DNA from: Anaerozeibacter quisquiliarum
Lineage (GTDB): Bacteria > Bacillota > Clostridia > Christensenellales > Aristaeellaceae
DNA length: 64,000 nt
Assembly (NCBI GenBank): GCA_051162045.1
Contig: JBISDI010000007.1
Reading direction: 5' to 3' (one strand)
Below, in pieces: positions 15,990 through 25,083 of this stretch. The notes beneath the pieces were generated by a model. That model searched no databases, had not been told where the DNA came from, and was given only the letters and a program-made list of their open reading frames with translations. The first letter of the stretch is position 1. Each line of letters begins with the position of its first letter. Made by a program: the position numbers and the translations under genes.

Positions 15990-17026
15990 AAACAGGAGGG
16001 CGGTTTGGCGCTCTGCCGAAAGGCGAGCGCCTTGAACGCATCAGGCGTTCGCCGCACTACTTGAACGGACACTTCCTAAACCTGGTGCCCACCGTTCAAA
16101 TTGTCAAAAAGAACCGCCTCGCGATATGGTGGGCGTTTGCTTTCCCGCGGCAGGAACGGTTGATGCCGGCGGATGCCCTTCCTTCCATAAAGACAGACCT
16201 CAAAACCTTGGATAAGGGGAATGACGCGGTCGTCTGGCTGGGTCATTCCTCCTATTTCATGGTGCTCGGGGGATATCGCATACTGATCGATCCTGTGTTC
16301 AGCGCCTATGCGTCGCCCGTTCCCTTCGCAAACAGGGCCTTTGCGAGAACCGATCCCTATACGGCCGTGGACATGCCGGACATCGACTACCTGCTCATTT
16401 CCCACGATCATTGGGATCACTTGGATTATCCCACCGTCGCCGCGCTCAAGCCGAAGATCAAGCATGTGATCTGCGGCTTGGGCGTAGGCGCGCATTTTGA
16501 GGCATGGGGATTTGAAGATAAGATCGTCCACGAGGCGGACTGGTTCACCGAGCTCAAGATGGGAGATGACTTTGTCGTCCGTGTATTGCCGGCGCGCCAT
16601 TACTCCGGCCGCCTGTTGCCCAACAAGACGCTGTGGGTCTCCTATGCGCTGCTGACGCCCAATCGCCGCGTATTCTTCGGAGGCGACAGCGGATACGGGC
16701 CGCACTTCAAGGAAATCGGAAAGGTATTTGCGGGCTTTGACCTGGCGATCATGGAAAACGGCCAGTACAACGCCGCCTGGCCCAACATCCATATGATGCC
16801 GGAAGAAGTGGCCGAGGCTGCCGAAGCGCTGCATGCCAGAGCGCTGCTGCCCGGCCACGCGGGCAAATTCATCCTGTCCAATCACGCCTGGGACGACCCG
16901 TTCAAGCGAATCGTCGCCGCCAGCCAAGGCAAGCACTACCGTCTGCTCACGCCCATGATCGGCGAGCCGGTAAAGCTTGATGATGAACGGCAGGTGTTTA
17001 CGCGCTGGTGGGAGGGCGTGCGGTGA
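15986..17026 (+). CDS. MBL-fold metal hydrolase (NAPE-PLD/UlaG-like)
   Basis: A 346-residue metallo-beta-lactamase fold protein. The N-terminal region contains WLGHSSYFMVLGGYRILIDP, typical of the L-ascorbate lactonase/NAPE-PLD branch; the metal-binding motif is SHDHWDHLD, with later ligands in ARHYSGR, FFGGDSGYG and LLPGHAGKF. No signal peptide. It is translationally coupled to the aldolase, which hints at a sugar or sugar-phosphate substrate, but that is inference. It ends head-on with the glycosylase gene on the minus strand. Confidence 0.87.
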   Translation: MKTGGRFGALPKGERLERIRRSPHYLNGHFLNLVPTVQIVKKNRLAIWWAFAFPRQERLMPADALPSIKTDLKTLDKGNDAVVWLGHSSYFMVLGGYRILIDPVFSAYASPVPFANRAFARTDPYTAVDMPDIDYLLISHDHWDHLDYPTVAALKPKIKHVICGLGVGAHFEAWGFEDKIVHEADWFTELKMGDDFVVRVLPARHYSGRLLPNKTLWVSYALLTPNRRVFFGGDSGYGPHFKEIGKVFAGFDLAIMENGQYNAAWPNIHMMPEEVAEAAEALHARALLPGHAGKFILSNHAWDDPFKRIVAASQGKHYRLLTPMIGEPVKLDDERQVFTRWWEGVR

Positions 17027-17075
17027 GGGGCTATACCCATCGAAATCATACGTTCGAACCAAACCGCCCGGCGGC

Positions 17076-17645
17076 TTAGGGTTGTTGTGCCGCGCGCCAG
17101 TCGGCCAGCAGCCGCAGGTCGCGCTCGTACACCGGGGCCAGCGCGCGGTTGTAGATCAGCGATGCCGGGTGGTAGATCGGAAACAGCGTACGCCCGTCGA
17201 TTCGGGCAAACCTGCCGTGCGCCTCGCCGATCAGCGCCTTGCGCCCGGCGAGCGCCCTGAGCGCCGTGTTGCCCATCGTCACCACGCAGGCCGGATCGAC
17301 GAGCTCGATCTCGCGCTTGAGCCAGGGCAGGGACAGCTCGACCTCCTCGCGCGTGGGCGCGCGATTGGAAAGCCGCCCGGCCTCGGAGCGGCGGGTGGTT
17401 CGGAACTTGACGACATTGGTGATGTAGAGCGCGCCCCGATCAAATCCGGTCAGCTCAAGCAGTCGGTCCAGGTTCTTGCCGGCCTTGCCCACGAACGGGC
17501 GGCCTTGAAGCGTCTCCTGCTCGCCCGGCGCTTCGCCGACCAGCATCACCCGCGCGCCTTTGCGGCCCTCACCGTAGACCAGCACCCGGCCGTCCTCGTA
17601 CAGGCGGTCGAAGAATTCGCCCATTTCACGGTTAAACTTTCGCAT
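17076..17645 (-). CDS. Uracil-DNA glycosylase family protein lacking the iron-sulfur cysteines
   Basis: A 189-residue protein of the family 4/5 uracil-DNA glycosylase superfamily: motif 1 is GEAPGEQETLQGRPFVG and motif 2 is YHPASLIYN. Unlike its neighbour, it has no N-terminal CxxC, reads VVKFRT where iron-sulfur members have VKCRPP, and lacks the fourth cysteine, so it cannot hold the 4Fe-4S cluster. Start ATG 17645 has GGGAG upstream; the gene overlaps the preceding glycosylase by 14 bp. Activity may be uracil or another damaged base; sequence alone cannot tell. Confidence 0.8.
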   Translation of the reverse strand: MRKFNREMGEFFDRLYEDGRVLVYGEGRKGARVMLVGEAPGEQETLQGRPFVGKAGKNLDRLLELTGFDRGALYITNVVKFRTTRRSEAGRLSNRAPTREEVELSLPWLKREIELVDPACVVTMGNTALRALAGRKALIGEAHGRFARIDGRTLFPIYHPASLIYNRALAPVYERDLRLLADWRAAQQP

Positions 17646-18195
17646 CTTCAAGCTCCCGCAATTTCTGTGCGATCGACTGAAAATCCCTATACGCCTCGCG
17701 CTTTTGCCGGACATCGCGCAGCATGGCCGAGGGGTGGTAGGTGGGCATCATCCACAGGCCGCGCCGCTCGGACCAGCGCCCGTGGTCGCGCCGGATGCGA
17801 ACGTCCTCGCCCAGCACATACTTGGCCGCGGTGCCGCCCAGCAGCACCAGCGCCCGAGGCTTGACCAGCGCGAACTGCGCGCGCAGATAGGGCATGCACT
17901 GCTCGGCCTCATCAGGCGCGGGCGTCCGGTTGCCGGGCGGACGGCATTTAACGATGTTGGCGATGTACACCTGGCGGCGGCTGAGCCCGATCTCCTCGAG
18001 CAGCGCCGTCAGCAGTTGGCCCGACGCGCCCACGAACGGACGGCCCAGCCTGTCCTCCTCCGCGCCCGGCCCCTCGCCGACCAGCATCAGCCGCGCGTCC
18101 GGGTCGCCCTCGCCGGGCACCGTCCAGGTGCGCCCGGCGCTGAGCGGGCAGCGCGCGCAGGCGGCGATCTCCTCAAACAGCTCCATCCATCCCAT
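17632..18195 (-). CDS. Family 4 (iron-sulfur) uracil-DNA glycosylase
   Basis: Excises uracil from DNA in base excision repair. The 187-residue protein has all four cluster cysteines: CARC (14 and 17), VKCRPPGNRTP and AEQCMPYL, with motif 1 GEGPGAEEDRLGRPFVG and motif 2 YHPSAMLRD. Length matches Thermus-type UDGa. ATG 18195 is followed by GGWMELF-like start and preceded by GGAAGGAGG. It is the first gene of a two-gene unit with a cysteine-less paralogue. The 115 bp upstream spacer has no clear promoter of consensus type. Confidence 0.92.
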   Translation of the reverse strand: MGWMELFEEIAACARCPLSAGRTWTVPGEGDPDARLMLVGEGPGAEEDRLGRPFVGASGQLLTALLEEIGLSRRQVYIANIVKCRPPGNRTPAPDEAEQCMPYLRAQFALVKPRALVLLGGTAAKYVLGEDVRIRRDHGRWSERRGLWMMPTYHPSAMLRDVRQKREAYRDFQSIAQKLRELEDAKV

Positions 18196-18310
18196 GGCGC
18201 GCCTCCTTCCGAAAGACTAGTATGACGCAAGACATGCGCAAATTATGTGGGGTCGATGCCCGCGCTGCAGGCGTGGTACGGCAACAGGGCCGCCTCCAAT
18301 CGAAGAGCGA

Positions 18311-19153
18311 TCACCCCTGCGCGTCCAGATGCCTGCGCGCCAGCCGACAGGCGAACTCGATGTCCCTGCGCCAGTCCGGCTGGCCCACGTACCACAGCTC
18401 GGTGACGAAGCGGCGTACGCCCAGCGACCAGGCGGCGCCGATCGCGGCGGCGAAATCCACATGGCCGGTGCCGAAGGGGATTTCGCGATACTTGCCGGGC
18501 ACGGTCTCCTTGATGTGGGCGGCGATCAGGTGCCCCGCGCCCCTGCGCAGGTCGTCCGTCACCGGCTCGCCGTAGAGCAGCGACGCGTTGGTCAGGTTGC
18601 CGATGTCGGGGTACACATGCAGGTAGGGCGATTTCACTTCATTCACATAGGCCATGGCCTTGCCCACCGTGTCCATGAACGGCGTCTCCATGGTCTCAAA
18701 GCCCAGCAGCACGCCAAAGGACGCCGCCATCTCGACCGCGCGCGCGAGATTGTCGCCGAAGCGTTTGATCGTGTCGGGCGTGGACTTTTCGTAGTACACG
18801 TCGTAGCCCGCCAGCTGGATCACCGGAATCGATAGCTCGACCGCCAGCTCGAGCGCCTTTTGCATGATCTCAAGGCCGCGGCGCTCGGTCGCCGGATCGG
18901 CGCTACCCAACGGATACCTACGGTGCGCGCTCAGGCAGATGCTCGAAAAGGGCAGGCCCTGATTTTGCGCCTCGTCGCGCAGGGCCTTGCGCTCCGGCGC
19001 GGACCAGTCGAGCCGGCTGAGGCGCTCGTCGGTCTCGTCCACGCTCAGCTCCATCGCGTCAAACCCGGCCCGCTTCGCGACTTCCAGCCGCCTATCCCAG
19101 CCGAGACCTCCGGGCACCGCCTTCTCATAAAGCCCCAGTTGGTATCGCTTCAT
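18311..19153 (-). CDS. L-ribulose/L-xylulose-5-phosphate 3-epimerase type sugar isomerase
   Basis: A 280-residue AP-endonuclease-2/xylose-isomerase-like TIM barrel, closest in pattern to UlaE/SgbU (L-xylulose-5-phosphate 3-epimerase). Features are YQLGLYEKAVP at the start, FDAMELSVDETDERLSRLDW, the metal glutamate in GFETMETPFMDT, DIGNLTNA, HIKETVPGKYR and a final glutamate in FVTELWY. Start ATG 19153 has GGAGGCGGGG upstream. It is a single gene between rnpB and the glycosylases, so the pathway is not shown by context. Confidence 0.85.
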   Translation of the reverse strand: MKRYQLGLYEKAVPGGLGWDRRLEVAKRAGFDAMELSVDETDERLSRLDWSAPERKALRDEAQNQGLPFSSICLSAHRRYPLGSADPATERRGLEIMQKALELAVELSIPVIQLAGYDVYYEKSTPDTIKRFGDNLARAVEMAASFGVLLGFETMETPFMDTVGKAMAYVNEVKSPYLHVYPDIGNLTNASLLYGEPVTDDLRRGAGHLIAAHIKETVPGKYREIPFGTGHVDFAAAIGAAWSLGVRRFVTELWYVGQPDWRRDIEFACRLARRHLDAQG

Positions 19154-19207
19154 GCGCCCCGCCTCCTCGATACAAATGGGGGCCGCCGTGAGGCGACCCA
19201 AAAAAGA

Positions 19208-19554
19208 TGGTGAGTGCTGTCTATAAGCCGAGTTCTGTCGCGGACGACCATCTATCTAGGCCCGCGGTTGCCAGCGGGCTCCAGCGATTACCCGGGAGCG
19301 TGACGGGCCGCCACACAATGCTCCCCTATCAATCTTGCACCAGGTGGGGTTTACAGAACGGACAAGTCGCCAAGCCGCTGGTGAGCTCTTACCTCACCTT
19401 TCCACCCTTACCGCGGCCGGAGCCGCGGCGGTATATCTCTGTTGCACTTTCCTTGGAGTCGCCTCCACCGGGGGTTACCCGGCACCCTGCCCTACGGAGC
19501 TCGGACTTTCCTCACGCGCAAATGCGCCTGCGGCCGTCCAACAGCCTCACCAAA
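19208..19554 (-). ncRNA. rnpB: RNase P RNA, bacterial type A-like
   Basis: The catalytic RNA that matures tRNA 5' ends. On the minus strand the conserved blocks appear in order: GAGGAAAGTCCGAGCTC near 19517-19500, GGAAAGTGCAACAGAGA near 19454, GGTAAGGGTGGAAAGGTG, then GGGTAATCGC, CTAGATAGATGGTCGTC and the 3' CAGAACTCGGCTTATAG near 19222. Ends are set by helix P1, where GGTGAG-GCTGT (19551-19541) pairs with ACAGC-CTCACC (19221-19210). A T-run (AAAAAA on the plus strand, 19201-19206) follows directly. Length is about 347 nt. Confidence 0.96.
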
Positions 19555-19586
19555 CCGTTTGACGAACAATTGCGTTTCATCGTTCC

Positions 19587-20306
19587 CTATATCGCTTCGC
19601 CTTCAGGCGCATACAGAATGCGCCCGCAGTTGTCGCATTCCACCACCTTCTCGCCGGTCGTAAGCTCTTTGAGCGTCACCGACGGCAGCGACATGTAGCA
19701 GCCGGCGCACTGCCCGCCGGTCAACAGCGCCATCGGCGGCGTGGAGTGCTGCTTGATGGCCTTATAGCGCTCCATCAGCGCCTCTTCCACCGCGGCCCCT
19801 TCCTTCTGCGCCTTCTCGCGCAGCGCGTTCAGCGTCACCGAGTCGTTCTTGAATTCGCTGTCATAGGTGAGTATCAACTGATCGAACTCCGCCTTGGTCT
19901 TGGCGGCGCGTACGCGGATCTCCTTCTGCTGGCGGTCGCGCGTCTCGGCGTCCTTTCGGATCTTTTGAAGCTCCTGCTCGTAGCGCGACAGGTTATCGAC
20001 CAGCTTCTGGAACTGGGTGAGCGCCTTGTCCGCCTCCTCGGGCGTGGTGGGCGGCGCGTCCTCGATCGCCTTGCGCTCCTTTTCGAGCAGTGCGGAAAGC
20101 CGGTCGGCCTCGTCCTGAATGGCGGCCAGTCGGTCGGCCTGCGCCAAAACGTCGGCCTCGATCTTCTTCATGTTGCTTTGCTGGTCGACCAAGAACGCCC
20201 TCTGCCTGAGCAGTTTCTGCCTGTTGGGCGCCTGACGCATGTCGGCTTCAAATTTGTCGGCCTCCATGTCCAGCTGCATGAACTTCCAAAGCAAATCCAA
20301 TTGCAC
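19587..20306 (-). CDS. Coiled-coil protein with C-terminal C4 zinc ribbon
   Basis: A 239-residue protein: residues 10-180 are a long Lys/Glu/Ala/Gln-rich coiled coil, and the C terminus carries CAGC (about 205) and CDNC (about 230), a zf-RING_7/C4 zinc ribbon. Family members commonly lie beside nif3 in Firmicutes and Actinobacteria, as here, but their role is not established. The gene lies 21 bp after nif3 and about 30 bp before rnpB, so rnpB may be transcribed partly by readthrough. Confidence 0.88.
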   Translation of the reverse strand: MQLDLLWKFMQLDMEADKFEADMRQAPNRQKLLRQRAFLVDQQSNMKKIEADVLAQADRLAAIQDEADRLSALLEKERKAIEDAPPTTPEEADKALTQFQKLVDNLSRYEQELQKIRKDAETRDRQQKEIRVRAAKTKAEFDQLILTYDSEFKNDSVTLNALREKAQKEGAAVEEALMERYKAIKQHSTPPMALLTGGQCAGCYMSLPSVTLKELTTGEKVVECDNCGRILYAPEGEAI

Positions 20307-20327
20307 GATAATCCTCCTTGGTTCCTG

Positions 20328-21083
20328 TTAAAACGGCTCGCTCTCGCTTTCAAAGACCATTACACTATATTGTAGCGCATCGAGCGCGGTTTGTAAAGCG
20401 ATTCGCATAGCTTTTACCGACGGCTGTTCGGTCGCGCGGTGGCCGGCCTCGACGAGCGCCAGCCCCCACTGCGACGCCGCCAGCGCGTCGGCATGGCGCA
20501 CCTCGCCCGTGAGCAGCGCGTCCGCGCCCGCGTCGCGCGCGATCTTCCAAAATCCGCCGCCCGCGCCGCCGCACACCGCCACCTTGTCGAGCCGCCGGTA
20601 ACCCCGGTCGTAGGGGCGCACGACTGCGTGCAACGCCGCGCCCGCGGCCTCGCACAGCTCGGCAAGCGTCTTGCCCCAACGGCCGATGCGCAGCCCCTCG
20701 GGCAGTTCCTCGACCTCGGATAGCCTGAGCGCCGCCGCCAGCGCGTCGTTCACGCCGCCCGCAGCCACGTCGAAGTTGGTGTGCGCCGCAATCAGCGACC
20801 GGCCCGAGCGCACCAGCGCGCACAGCAACGCGCCCTCGGGGTCGTCCTCGCGCAGGTGCTTGCGGCCGTGAAACATCACCGGATGGTGGGTTATAATCAG
20901 CTCGGCGTCCATGCGCGCGGCCTCGTCGATCACGCCGGGCGTCAGGTCGAGCGCGGCCAGCACGCGTTCGACCCGGCGGTTCGGGTGCCCGGCCAGCAGT
21001 CCCGCGTTATCCCAGCCCTGCTGGGTCTCAAACGGCGCGATCCGATCGATCGCCTGGTATATCTGTCCTACGGTAGCGGCCAT
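20328..21083 (-). CDS. Nif3-like dinuclear metal-centre protein
   Basis: A 251-residue Nif3/YbgI/YqfO-family protein, related to GTP cyclohydrolase I type 2 annotations. Signature segments are GWDNAGLLAG, ALDLTPGVIDEA, the metal histidines IITHHPVMF and AAHTNFDVAAGGVNDALA, then TGEVRHADAL and the late GHRATEQPSVK. It is the short form without the inserted PII-like domain of YqfO. Start ATG 21083 follows AAGGAG and overlaps trmK by 16 bp. Biochemical role is uncertain in the family. Confidence 0.9.
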   Translation of the reverse strand: MAATVGQIYQAIDRIAPFETQQGWDNAGLLAGHPNRRVERVLAALDLTPGVIDEAARMDAELIITHHPVMFHGRKHLREDDPEGALLCALVRSGRSLIAAHTNFDVAAGGVNDALAAALRLSEVEELPEGLRIGRWGKTLAELCEAAGAALHAVVRPYDRGYRRLDKVAVCGGAGGGFWKIARDAGADALLTGEVRHADALAASQWGLALVEAGHRATEQPSVKAMRIALQTALDALQYSVMVFESESEPF

Positions 21084-21748
21084 CGCTCGATCTCCTTCCA
21101 CATGTCGTATTCCCGCGCAAGCAGCCCGGCGGCGGGGTCTCCCCCCTCTCGCGCGCCCAGCAGTGCTTTTTCGGCCACGTGCGCGCGAAAGGCGGCGTAG
21201 CCCCGAAGCGCCTCGCCGCGTTTTTTCAGCAGCACCGGCCCGATCATCAGTTCCCGTTCGTCGTACGCAGCCGCGCCCGGACGCGCCGCGATCACGGTGT
21301 ACCAACGCCCGGCGCGCACCGCCTTCTCGTCCTCGATTCGATAGCCCAGGCGCATCAGCCGCAGCCGCAGTTCGTACTGCGCCACATTCGGCTGCATGAC
21401 CACGAGCGCGTCCCGGAGCACGGCCCGGCCCGCCTCGACGATGCCCGCGATCGTCTCGCCGCCCATGCCGGCGATCACGGCGCAATCGGGCGTCTCACGA
21501 AGCGCAAGCGCGCCGTCGCCCGCAAAGAACGCCGCTTGGGCCTCAAGGCCCAGCCGCCCTGTTAAGGCGCGCGCCTTGTCGAGCGAAGGCGCGCTGATGT
21601 CCGCGAACGCCACCCGCCGCGCGCGCCCGTCGAGCAGCAGCTTTGCGCCCAACCGGCCGTGGTCGCAGCCGATGTCGGCGACCAGGTCGCAGCGCGGGAT
21701 CATCGCTTCAATGGCTTGAAGCCGCGCGTCCAGCGTATAGGTGCGCAT
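21068..21748 (-). CDS. trmK: tRNA (adenine-22-N1)-methyltransferase
   Basis: A 226-residue class I SAM-dependent methyltransferase, matching TrmK/YqfN which methylates A22 of tRNAs. DIGCDHGRLGAKLL is the SAM-binding motif I; ADISAPSLDKA, GDGALAL and VIAGMGGETI are the following strands, and MQPNVAQYELR is characteristic of the family. The C-terminal coiled part is present. Start ATG 21748 has GGAG 7 nt upstream. The rpoD-trmK-nif3 order is the usual Firmicute arrangement. Confidence 0.92.
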   Translation of the reverse strand: MRTYTLDARLQAIEAMIPRCDLVADIGCDHGRLGAKLLLDGRARRVAFADISAPSLDKARALTGRLGLEAQAAFFAGDGALALRETPDCAVIAGMGGETIAGIVEAGRAVLRDALVVMQPNVAQYELRLRLMRLGYRIEDEKAVRAGRWYTVIAARPGAAAYDERELMIGPVLLKKRGEALRGYAAFRAHVAEKALLGAREGGDPAAGLLAREYDMWKEIERWPLP

Positions 21749-22034
21749 GTAGACACTCCGTCTTTCACTTTTGTGCGCGCCCCCCATGGGAGGGTCTGGG
21801 AGGGCCGCAGTCCTCCCGGAAGCGCGCCCGCCGGCGTGTGCGAAGGGCGTGAATGGGATTTTGACCAAGAGAGGGCCGCAGCGGGGCCGACTCAAAATCC
21901 CTACCCGTCCGACTGCCGCCCGGAAAATCTCACGGGATTTTCAGGCAGGCGGCCCCGTTCATCGGCTCGAAAGATTCCCGACCGGCAGTCCGCGCAGCGG
22001 GCGGAAGGATTTCGAGCCCCCGCGTCAGCGGGGA
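21749..22034. other. Hairpin-rich spacer between rpoD and trmK
   Basis: No gene is seen. Three inverted repeats stand out: GGGATTTTGA (21855-21864) with TCAAAATCCC (21892-21901); GAAAATC with GATTTTC near 21933-21952; and GGCTCGAAA (21964-21972) with TTTCGAGCC (22010-22018). The last 40 bp before the rpoD stop share a CTCGAAATC-TTCC-GCCC block with the region just after ftsZ (51311-51347). None has a clear T-run, so they are not typical terminators. Confidence 0.6.
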
Positions 22035-23126
22035 TTAATCCAATGAATCCTTCAGTTTCCGCGACCGGCTCGGGTGGCGCAGCTTGCGCAGCGCCTTGGC
22101 CTCGATTTGGCGGATGCGCTCGCGGGTCACCTTGAAGTACTTGCCCACTTCCTCGAGCGTGCGCGCGCGCCCGTCTTCGAGCCCGAAGCGCAGCTTAAGC
22201 ACCTTCTCCTCGCGCGGCGTCAGCGTGGACAGTACGCTCATCAGCTGCTCCTTGAGCAGCGTGAACGCGGCGGCCTCGGCGGGCGCGGGGGCGTCGTCGT
22301 CGGGGATAAAGTCGCCCAGGTGGCTGTCTTCCTCTTCGCCGATCGGGGTTTCGAGCGACACAGGCTCCTGCGCGATCTTGATGATCTCGCGCACCTTGTC
22401 CTCGCTGATGCCCATCTCCTCGGCGATCTCCTCAGGCGTGGGCTCGCGGCCCAGCTCCTGCAGCAGTTGCCGGGACACGCGGATCAGCTTGTTGATGGTC
22501 TCGACCATGTGCACCGGGATGCGAATCGTGCGCGCCTGGTCGGCGATGGCGCGGGTGATCGCCTGGCGGATCCACCAGGTCGCGTAGGTCGAGAATTTGA
22601 AGCCCTTGCGGTAGTCGTATTTTTCGACCGCCTTGATGAGCCCCAGGTTGCCTTCCTGGATCAGGTCCAGGAACAGCATGCCGCGCCCCACGTAGCGCTT
22701 GGCGATCGACACCACCAGCCGCAGATTGGCTTCGCTCAGCCGGTGTTTGGCGACCTCGTCGCCCTGCTCCATGCGCTTGGAGAGCTCGATCTCTTCTTCC
22801 GCCGTGAGCAGCGGCACCTTGCCGATTTCTTTGAGGTACATGCGCACCGGATCGTCGATAGAGATGCCCTCGGGTACCGACAAGTCGAGATCCTCTTCAT
22901 TCAATTCGACGATGGGCTCGGGTTCGACCGCGACCTTTTCCTCGTTGACCACATCGATGCCCATGTTGTCGAGCGTATCGAGCACCTTGTCGATTTGATC
23001 GGCGTCCAGCTCGAGTTCGCCCAGCTGCTCGATGATTTCCTTATAAGTAAGCATGCCCTTCGTCTTGCCGGTCTCGATCAGTTCCCGAACGCGAATCGCC
23101 GCGCTCTCCATATTTGCCTTATCCAA
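22035..23126 (-). CDS. rpoD: Primary sigma factor SigA (RpoD)
   Basis: The housekeeping sigma-70 factor. The 363-residue protein has the short Firmicute form: region 1.1 remnant (MLTYKEIIEQL), region 1.2 DDPVRMYLKEIGKVPLL, region 2 with LRLVVSIAKRYVGRGMLFLDLIQEGNLGLIKAVEKYDY in part and FSTYATWWIRQAITRAI, region 3 IRIPVHMVETINKL, and region 4 TLEEVGKYFKVTRERIRQIEAKALRKLRHP. Start is TTG 23126 with GGAGGG 11-12 nt upstream; ATG 23111 is an alternative. dnaG lies 26 bp upstream, the standard dnaG-rpoD unit. Confidence 0.97.
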   Translation of the reverse strand: MDKANMESAAIRVRELIETGKTKGMLTYKEIIEQLGELELDADQIDKVLDTLDNMGIDVVNEEKVAVEPEPIVELNEEDLDLSVPEGISIDDPVRMYLKEIGKVPLLTAEEEIELSKRMEQGDEVAKHRLSEANLRLVVSIAKRYVGRGMLFLDLIQEGNLGLIKAVEKYDYRKGFKFSTYATWWIRQAITRAIADQARTIRIPVHMVETINKLIRVSRQLLQELGREPTPEEIAEEMGISEDKVREIIKIAQEPVSLETPIGEEEDSHLGDFIPDDDAPAPAEAAAFTLLKEQLMSVLSTLTPREEKVLKLRFGLEDGRARTLEEVGKYFKVTRERIRQIEAKALRKLRHPSRSRKLKDSLD

Positions 23127-23152
23127 AGCGGTTCACTCCCTCCGACCGGTCA

Positions 23153-24889
23153 TCAGGCCATTCCTTTGGCTTTTGTCAGTTCCGTAATTTTCATCAGCAA
23201 TTCCATTTTGCGCTCGGGCGCGATTCCCGGAAGGGCAACCTCCTGCGTGAGCCGCTCGAGTTCGTCTTCCATGCGCGCGCGGCGAATGACCTTAAGGCAC
23301 TCCTCCGCCGCGTCGAGCGCGTTGCGCTCGTCGGGCATCACCTCCAGGCTGAGCGCCTGCGCCGCGGCCGCGCGCTCCTCCTCGGGCAACGCGTCGAGCG
23401 CCGCCGCCGGGGGAATGCCCGACAGCAGCAGCCCCGCCAGCTTTCGGCTCAGCGGGTCGTCAAAATCGCGCTCGCTCACCGTACTCGGCTCGATCATCCG
23501 CCCCGCGAGCAAGGCCAGCAGCTCGTGCTGCGCCTTGTCCACTTCGTTCAGCTTTGCAACAACCCGCCTCGGCGCGCCGCGCGGCGCGGCGCTCTGCGGG
23601 ATCTGCCTGACCGCCGCGCCCACCTGGCGCATCAGCACGTCCTTTTCAAACCCGGTCTCTACGCGCAGCCGATCGAGGTATCCGTCCAGCTCGACCGGGC
23701 TGTCCACCGCCTTCAGCAAATTGCAGCAGACAATCGCGTACTCGGTGCGCCCCTCCTGGGTGGACAGGTCCAGCCCGTCGGCGGCGCGCTGCATCCGATA
23801 GTCGATCGGGTCCATGGGCTTGAGACTATGAAACCCCTCGAGCCCGCGCTCGCGCACGAAGTCGTCGGGGTCCTGCCCGTTTGGGAAATTCAGCACACGC
23901 GCCTTGATGCCGCCGAGTTCCGCGATGATGTCCAGCGCGCGCAATATGGCCTGCCGGCCCGCGCCGTCCCCGTCGTAGGCCACCCACACCTCGGGCACGT
24001 AGCGCTTGATGAGCCGGGCCTGTTCGCTTGTGAGCGCCGTGCCCAGCGTGGCCACCACGCCTTCCACGCCGCGCGCGCGCAGCGACACCACGTCCATATA
24101 GCCCTCGACCAGCACCAGGCGCTTGAGGCCGCGCTCATTGCGCACCATGTTCATGGCGTACAGGCCCTGCCGCTTGTTGAACACCGGCGTATCGGCGGTG
24201 TTCAGGTACTTGGGGGTACCATCGCCCATCGCGCGCCCGCCGAAGCCCAGCACCCGGTTCTGGGCGCTGATGATCGGGAAGATCACCCGTTCTCGAAACA
24301 TGTCGTAGCGCCGGCCGTTTTTGGAAACCGTCAAGCCGGCCTGGATCAGCTCTTCCTCGGAGAATCCCTTGGCGATCAGGTGCTCGGTCAGCGCATCCCA
24401 ACTGGCCCCGGTCGCGCCGAGCCCGAAGCGGCGCACGTCGGCATCGTCCAGGCCCCGCTTGTGCAGGTAGGCCAGCGCGTGCGCTCCGCTGCTTTGCCAT
24501 ATGGCGTCGTGGTAGAAGCGCGCCGCCAACTGATTGGCCTCGTAGACGCGCTCCTTGAGCGTCCGCGACGCCCCGCTCCCGCCGCCTTGATCGCGGGGCA
24601 GCTCAAGCCGCGCCCGCTCCGCGAGCAGCTTGACCGCGTCGATGAACTCCATCCGCTCCAGTTCCATCACGAAGTGGATTGCGGTTCCGCCCTTGTGACA
24701 GCCGAAGCAGTAGAACATCTGCGCGTCGGCGTCCACGCTGAAGGACGCGCTCTTCTCGTTGTGAAAGGGACACAGCCCCCAATAACGCCGGCCTTTTTGT
24801 TTGAGCGGCACGTATTCCGACACCACATCGACAATGTTCAGCCGGCTGCGCAGCTCATCCAGCCAAGCATCGCTCAATCTAGCCGCCAT
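23153..24889 (-). CDS. dnaG: DNA primase
   Basis: Synthesises RNA primers at the replication fork. The 578-residue protein has the N-terminal CHC2 zinc finger (CPFHNEKSASF then FYCFGCHKGG), the primase core with ISAQNRVLGFGGR and the TOPRIM metal motifs LVEGYMDV and YDGDGAGRQA, followed by PNGQDPDDFV. The C-terminal DnaB-binding part is diverged and Ala/Glu-rich. ATG 24889 is preferred over GTG 24895 because GAAGG lies 5 nt before it. Confidence 0.96.
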   Translation of the reverse strand: MAARLSDAWLDELRSRLNIVDVVSEYVPLKQKGRRYWGLCPFHNEKSASFSVDADAQMFYCFGCHKGGTAIHFVMELERMEFIDAVKLLAERARLELPRDQGGGSGASRTLKERVYEANQLAARFYHDAIWQSSGAHALAYLHKRGLDDADVRRFGLGATGASWDALTEHLIAKGFSEEELIQAGLTVSKNGRRYDMFRERVIFPIISAQNRVLGFGGRAMGDGTPKYLNTADTPVFNKRQGLYAMNMVRNERGLKRLVLVEGYMDVVSLRARGVEGVVATLGTALTSEQARLIKRYVPEVWVAYDGDGAGRQAILRALDIIAELGGIKARVLNFPNGQDPDDFVRERGLEGFHSLKPMDPIDYRMQRAADGLDLSTQEGRTEYAIVCCNLLKAVDSPVELDGYLDRLRVETGFEKDVLMRQVGAAVRQIPQSAAPRGAPRRVVAKLNEVDKAQHELLALLAGRMIEPSTVSERDFDDPLSRKLAGLLLSGIPPAAALDALPEEERAAAAQALSLEVMPDERNALDAAEECLKVIRRARMEDELERLTQEVALPGIAPERKMELLMKITELTKAKGMA

Positions 24890-25083
24890 ATTCACCTTCT
24901 ATCGATCGTTCCGCCCCGCTTGCGTCTTGCAAGATAATTCGATGCGCGACGGCGGATTTCCTGCATAGGCCAAAAATTCCCGCACGAAACATCCGCATCT
25001 CATCCGTACGTATGTCCTCCGCACTGTTGCTATATACCACACGCGGGCGGGCAAACCCTGCAAACATCGAAATTTTACCTGGA

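Noticed and set aside
22074..24937. Long open frames on the plus strand opposite rpoD and dnaG (575 and 607 codons)
   Set aside because: They mirror real genes on the other strand; the GC-rich third positions keep stop codons rare. Translations are His/Arg/Leu-rich with no domain.
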